Positions 5,435-7,751 of a DNA stretch of 7,751 nt are shown here, piece by piece. Source of the DNA: Actinomycetota bacterium (lineage in GTDB: Bacteria > Actinomycetota > UBA4738); NCBI GenBank assembly GCA_005885015.1, contig VAYG01000110.1, forward strand, positions 5,239 to 12,989, read 5' to 3'. Position numbers and translations under genes: made by a program. Position 1 is the stretch's first letter. Each line of letters begins with the position of its first letter. The notes beneath the pieces were generated by a model. It was given only the letters and a program-made list of their open reading frames with translations, had not been told where the DNA came from and searched no databases.

Positions 5435-6628
5435 ATGGAGGAACCGTCGGGAGCCCGCAGCGGCAGGCTGGAAGCGCTCGCGGCGGCCACGCCCACCTCT
5501 CGAGAGCGCTACGTGGATTTCCTCCGCGCCGCCAGCATCGTCGCAGTCGTGTTCGGCCACTGGTTCATCGGCATCATCTTTTGGACCGGCGGGATCATCG
5601 GGGTCCACAGCGCAATCGGAGTGACCTCCGGCCTGTGGCTCGCCACCTGGGTCTTCCAGGTCATCCCGATCTTTTTCTTCGTAGGGGGCTTCGCGAACTT
5701 CGTCGCGTATCGAAGCCTCGCGGCGCGCAATGGTGGCGGTGTGCGGAGGTTCCTTCGGACCCGCGCCGTGCGCTTGCTCAAGCCGACCGCGCTGTTCGTC
5801 GCGACGTGGCTCCTCATCGAGATGGTCCTCCATCTGATCGGCCGGGGGGGAACCGGCCTCGTCCGCGGTGTTCGCCTCGGCAACACCCTTCCCTTCGGCC
5901 CCCTCTGGTTCTTGGGCGTGTATTTCGTGGTGGTCATGGCGAGCCCGGTGACGATCGCGCTCCACCGCCGGTACGGCCTGGTCGTCCCGGCCACGATGGC
6001 GCTGGGCGTCATCGTGGCCGACGTCCTGGGACTGGCCGGCGGCGTCCGGGGGATCCGCGACGCCAACATCCTGCTGGTGTGGTCACTGGCCCACCAGCTC
6101 GGGTACTTCTACGCGGACGGATCGCTCGTGCGGCTGGGCCGTCGAGGCCACGCAGCGATGGCCATGGTCGGGCTGGTCGCGCTCATCACGCTCACCAACA
6201 TCGGGGTCTATCCCCGAAGCATGCTCGGGACGGACGCCGGGTTCTTCCATCTGAAGCTGATCGAACGAAACTCGAACATGAACCCACCGACCGTGTGCGT
6301 GCTCGCCCTGACCCTATGGCTGGTGGGGCTGGCCATGCTGGCCCGTCCCTGGATCTCCCGTCGCTTGGAGCGGCCTCGGCCCTGGAAGGCGACCATCGCT
6401 GCCAACTCGATGATCATGTCCCTGTTCCTGTGGCACATGACGGCCTATGCCGCTGCGGTGCTGCTCCTCTATCCCTTGGGGTTGGGACACGAAGGCGACA
6501 GTACGGCCACCTGGTGGCTGGAGCGGCCCATCTGGGAACTGATCCCGGCGTTGTTCCTGACCGGCATCGTGCTGGTGGTCGGCCGGTTCGAGCGGCCCCG
6601 GCCGAGGGCCGGCGCCGTGGGAACCTGA
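5435..6628 (+). CDS. Acyltransferase family 3 integral membrane protein
   Basis: A 397-residue multi-pass protein of the acyltransferase-3 family (OafA/YrhL-like), whose members move acyl groups such as acetyl onto sugars, peptidoglycan or lipids at the membrane. The N-terminal signature 'YVDFLRAASIVAVVFGHW' places R31 and the likely catalytic H42 in the first membrane segment. 'FFFVGGFAN' (80-88), the basic loop 'RRFLRTRAVRLLKP' (104-117), 'LWFLGVYF' (157-164), 'NSNMNPPT' (279-286) and 'FLWHMT' (331-336) follow, all typical of the actinobacterial branch. About ten hydrophobic segments are visible, and the length is normal for the family. The ATG at 5435 leaves a 25-residue cytoplasmic head; no strong ribosome site precedes it, so a slightly different start is possible. 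The acyl acceptor cannot be inferred. The two downstream genes on the same strand are also envelope-related. Confidence 0.9.
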   Translation: MEEPSGARSGRLEALAAATPTSRERYVDFLRAASIVAVVFGHWFIGIIFWTGGIIGVHSAIGVTSGLWLATWVFQVIPIFFFVGGFANFVAYRSLAARNGGGVRRFLRTRAVRLLKPTALFVATWLLIEMVLHLIGRGGTGLVRGVRLGNTLPFGPLWFLGVYFVVVMASPVTIALHRRYGLVVPATMALGVIVADVLGLAGGVRGIRDANILLVWSLAHQLGYFYADGSLVRLGRRGHAAMAMVGLVALITLTNIGVYPRSMLGTDAGFFHLKLIERNSNMNPPTVCVLALTLWLVGLAMLARPWISRRLERPRPWKATIAANSMIMSLFLWHMTAYAAAVLLLYPLGLGHEGDSTATWWLERPIWELIPALFLTGIVLVVGRFERPRPRAGAVGT

Positions 6629-6635
6629 TGCCCAC
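6617..6635 (+). terminator. Weak hairpin at the acyltransferase stop codon
   Basis: GTGGG (6617-6621) pairs with CCCAC (6631-6635) around a 9-nt loop holding the stop codon, followed by TGTTT. Just before it, CCGGCC (6598-6603) and GGCCGG (6607-6612) form a compact GC stem within the last codons. Either could slow or end transcription, but the U-tract is poor and the BON-domain gene begins only 84 nt after the acyltransferase stop. Confidence 0.2.
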
Positions 6636-6698
6636 TGTTTGCTCGATTGTCTTGCGGGGAACCAGTGGGGTGCTCCCGAAGGTCCGCTCGGGACGCGG

Positions 6699-6706
6699 AA
6701 GGAGGG
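6699..6706 (+). promoter_or_regulatory. Strong ribosome binding site for the BON-domain gene
   Basis: AAGGAGGG lies 6 nt before the ATG at 6713 and decides against an in-frame upstream start at 6647. Confidence 0.75.
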
Positions 6707-6712
6707 CCGATC

Positions 6713-7222
6713 ATGAGCGCTCGCACCAAGAGGACCCGATGGGCAATGGCCGCCGCCGGAGCGGGGATGGCCATCTCGTACTTCTTCGACCCCCAGATGG
6801 GGAGGGCCCGCAGGGCCAAGGCCAAGGATCGCATCGGCGCGCTGCTCCGCCGAACCGGACGCGTCACCGGCCGCCGGGGCCGTTGGCTGGAAGGGAAGGC
6901 CTACGGGACGTGGTGGAAGGCGACCCACCTGATCGAGCAGCCCAAGGACCTGGACGACGTGACGCTCGCCCACAAGATCGAGAGCGAGGTCATCAGCAGG
7001 ACGGACGTGCCCAAGGGGAAGATCGCGGTCAACGTCGAGGACGGGGTGGCATCGCTTCGTGGCGAGGTGGAAACGCCCGACCAGATGACCTCCGTGGCCC
7101 AGGACGTGCTGCGCGTCCCCGGCGTGATCGGCGTGGAGAACTTCCTGCACCTCCCCGGGGAGCCTCCGCCGAACAAGGCCCGGGCCATGCGCGCCTCGGC
7201 CATGGCCAAGAGCACGGGCTAG
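6713..7222 (+). CDS. BON-domain protein with N-terminal membrane segment
   Basis: A 169-residue protein. After a short basic head, residues 10-24 form a hydrophobic segment ending in 'YFFDPQMGRARR' (23-34), a motif often seen at the N-terminus of actinobacterial BON and YtxH-like proteins. A basic, Arg/Lys-rich linker follows (35-70). The BON domain spans about 81-147: 'LAHKIESEV', then 'GKIAVNVEDGVASLRGEV', then 'VLRVPGVIGVENFL', the alternating helix-strand-helix pattern of the fold. BON domains are thought to bind phospholipid or membranes and often occur in stress-related envelope proteins; the exact role here is unknown. The start is set by a strong ribosome site. The gene lies 84 nt after the acyltransferase and 31 nt before the LmeA-like gene, consistent with one transcription unit. 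Confidence 0.85.
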   Translation: MSARTKRTRWAMAAAGAGMAISYFFDPQMGRARRAKAKDRIGALLRRTGRVTGRRGRWLEGKAYGTWWKATHLIEQPKDLDDVTLAHKIESEVISRTDVPKGKIAVNVEDGVASLRGEVETPDQMTSVAQDVLRVPGVIGVENFLHLPGEPPPNKARAMRASAMAKSTG

Positions 7223-7253
7223 CAGCTCGCCGAGCCGAGCAAGCGGACGCGAC

Positions 7254-7751
7254 GTGCGGAAGCTCCTGATCGCCCTGGCCATCCTGCTGGGGCTCCTTGT
7301 CGCGGCCGACTTCGGCCTGCGGTTGGTGGCCCAGCGCGCCGTCGCCGGCGACCTTCAATCGGCCCTGTCGTTGCGTGACCGACCGTCGGTTTCGCTGGGG
7401 GGGTTCCCGTTCGTCGCCGAGCTTGCCTCGGGCACCGTTTCCTCTGTGACCGTGCACACGCGGGGACCGGTGCATGACGGAGACCTGCGCTTCGAATCGG
7501 CCGCCCTGGCTCTGCGCGACGTCCGTTTCTCCGCCGGCCAGCTGTTGGGAGGGAATGGAACGACCATCCGGGCGGGTCACGGAGGGGGGACCGCCACCAT
7601 CACCGAGAGCGAGCTGAACGCCGCCATCCGGGCCACCGCCCCGGTAACCGTGGCCTTCAGGGAGCCGAACATCGTGGTCCGAAGCGACCTGGGCGGCCTT
7701 GAGGTCGAAGCGCACCCGGTGATCGAGGGCGGGCGGCTGGTCCTGCGACCG
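7254..7751 (+). CDS. LmeA/DUF2993-family protein, 5' part
   Basis: Open from the GTG at 7254 to the window edge (166 codons), so the 3' end is missing. The N-terminus 'VRKLLIALAILLGLLVAADFGL' region is a signal peptide or membrane anchor, followed by a 'VAQRAVAGDLQSAL' helix. 'SLGGFPFVAELASGTVSSV' (about residues 53-71), a 'LALRDVRF' strand and 'TATITESELNAAI' (120-132) match the DUF2993 pattern. LmeA in mycobacteria is a periplasmic phospholipid-binding protein needed for lipomannan maturation; whether this relative shares that role is unknown. The GTG start is preceded only by a weak AGCGGA. The preceding 31-nt gap contains GCTCG-C-CGAGC (7225-7235) but no terminator, so co-transcription with the BON-domain gene is likely. 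Confidence 0.8.
   Translation, partial: MRKLLIALAILLGLLVAADFGLRLVAQRAVAGDLQSALSLRDRPSVSLGGFPFVAELASGTVSSVTVHTRGPVHDGDLRFESAALALRDVRFSAGQLLGGNGTTIRAGHGGGTATITESELNAAIRATAPVTVAFREPNIVVRSDLGGLEVEAHPVIEGGRLVLRP

Noticed and set aside
4549..5496. Minus-strand 316-codon open frame across the tRNA
   Set aside because: It spans the tRNA and parts of two genes out of frame, with an Arg/Gly/Pro-rich product. It is a shadow.
5305..7269. Very long plus-strand open frame of 654 codons
   Set aside because: It runs out of frame through the acyltransferase and BON-domain genes and gives an Arg/Pro/Gly-rich product with no domain. It is a high-GC shadow.

Overview
The window is a high-GC bacterial fragment, probably from an uncultured Actinomycetota. 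The pointers are the strong G/C bias at third codon positions, an LmeA/DUF2993-type lipoprotein-like gene, a BON-domain protein with an N-terminal 'FFDPxxGxxRR' motif, and a heme-oxygenase-like iron enzyme. The phylum is an inference; nothing in the window fixes a genus.

Left edge (1-513, +): the 3' part of an iron-containing redox enzyme (heme-oxygenase-like fold). Positions 514-4765 look like an accessory block. Reading from the right on the minus strand it runs: tRNA-Ser(GGA), an intact membrane sensor histidine kinase (HK2, 2562-4691), a structured repeat of about 112 bp (R2, 2384-2495), a second but broken membrane histidine kinase (HK1, 781-2104), and a second copy of the same repeat (R1, 532-644). 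Each repeat copy lies just beyond the 3' end of a kinase gene, so the block reads as two 'kinase + repeat' units in tandem. The outer edge of R2 carries a 14-bp exact direct copy of the 3' end of the tRNA-Ser gene. That is the footprint expected of integration at a tRNA 3' end, although no integrase is present. HK1 has two frame breaks, each coinciding with an apparent small deletion, and is called a pseudogene. Neither kinase has a response regulator in the window.

Right part (4765-7751): a small unrecognised membrane protein gene (4800-5387, minus) runs without a stop into the tRNA-Ser gene and terminates inside it. It is divergent from an acyltransferase-3 family membrane protein gene (5435-6628, +). 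The 47-bp gap between them holds a perfect 12-bp palindrome, a candidate shared operator. Downstream on the plus strand are a BON-domain protein gene (6713-7222) and the start of an LmeA/DUF2993-family gene (7254 to the window end). These three genes may be one envelope-related transcription unit, with gaps of 84 and 31 nt.

The most unusual element is the R1/R2 repeat. The copies are about 81% identical over 113 alignment columns, and their differences keep several predicted stems paired, including one C-G to T-A double change. This suggests a structured element rather than decayed coding sequence.
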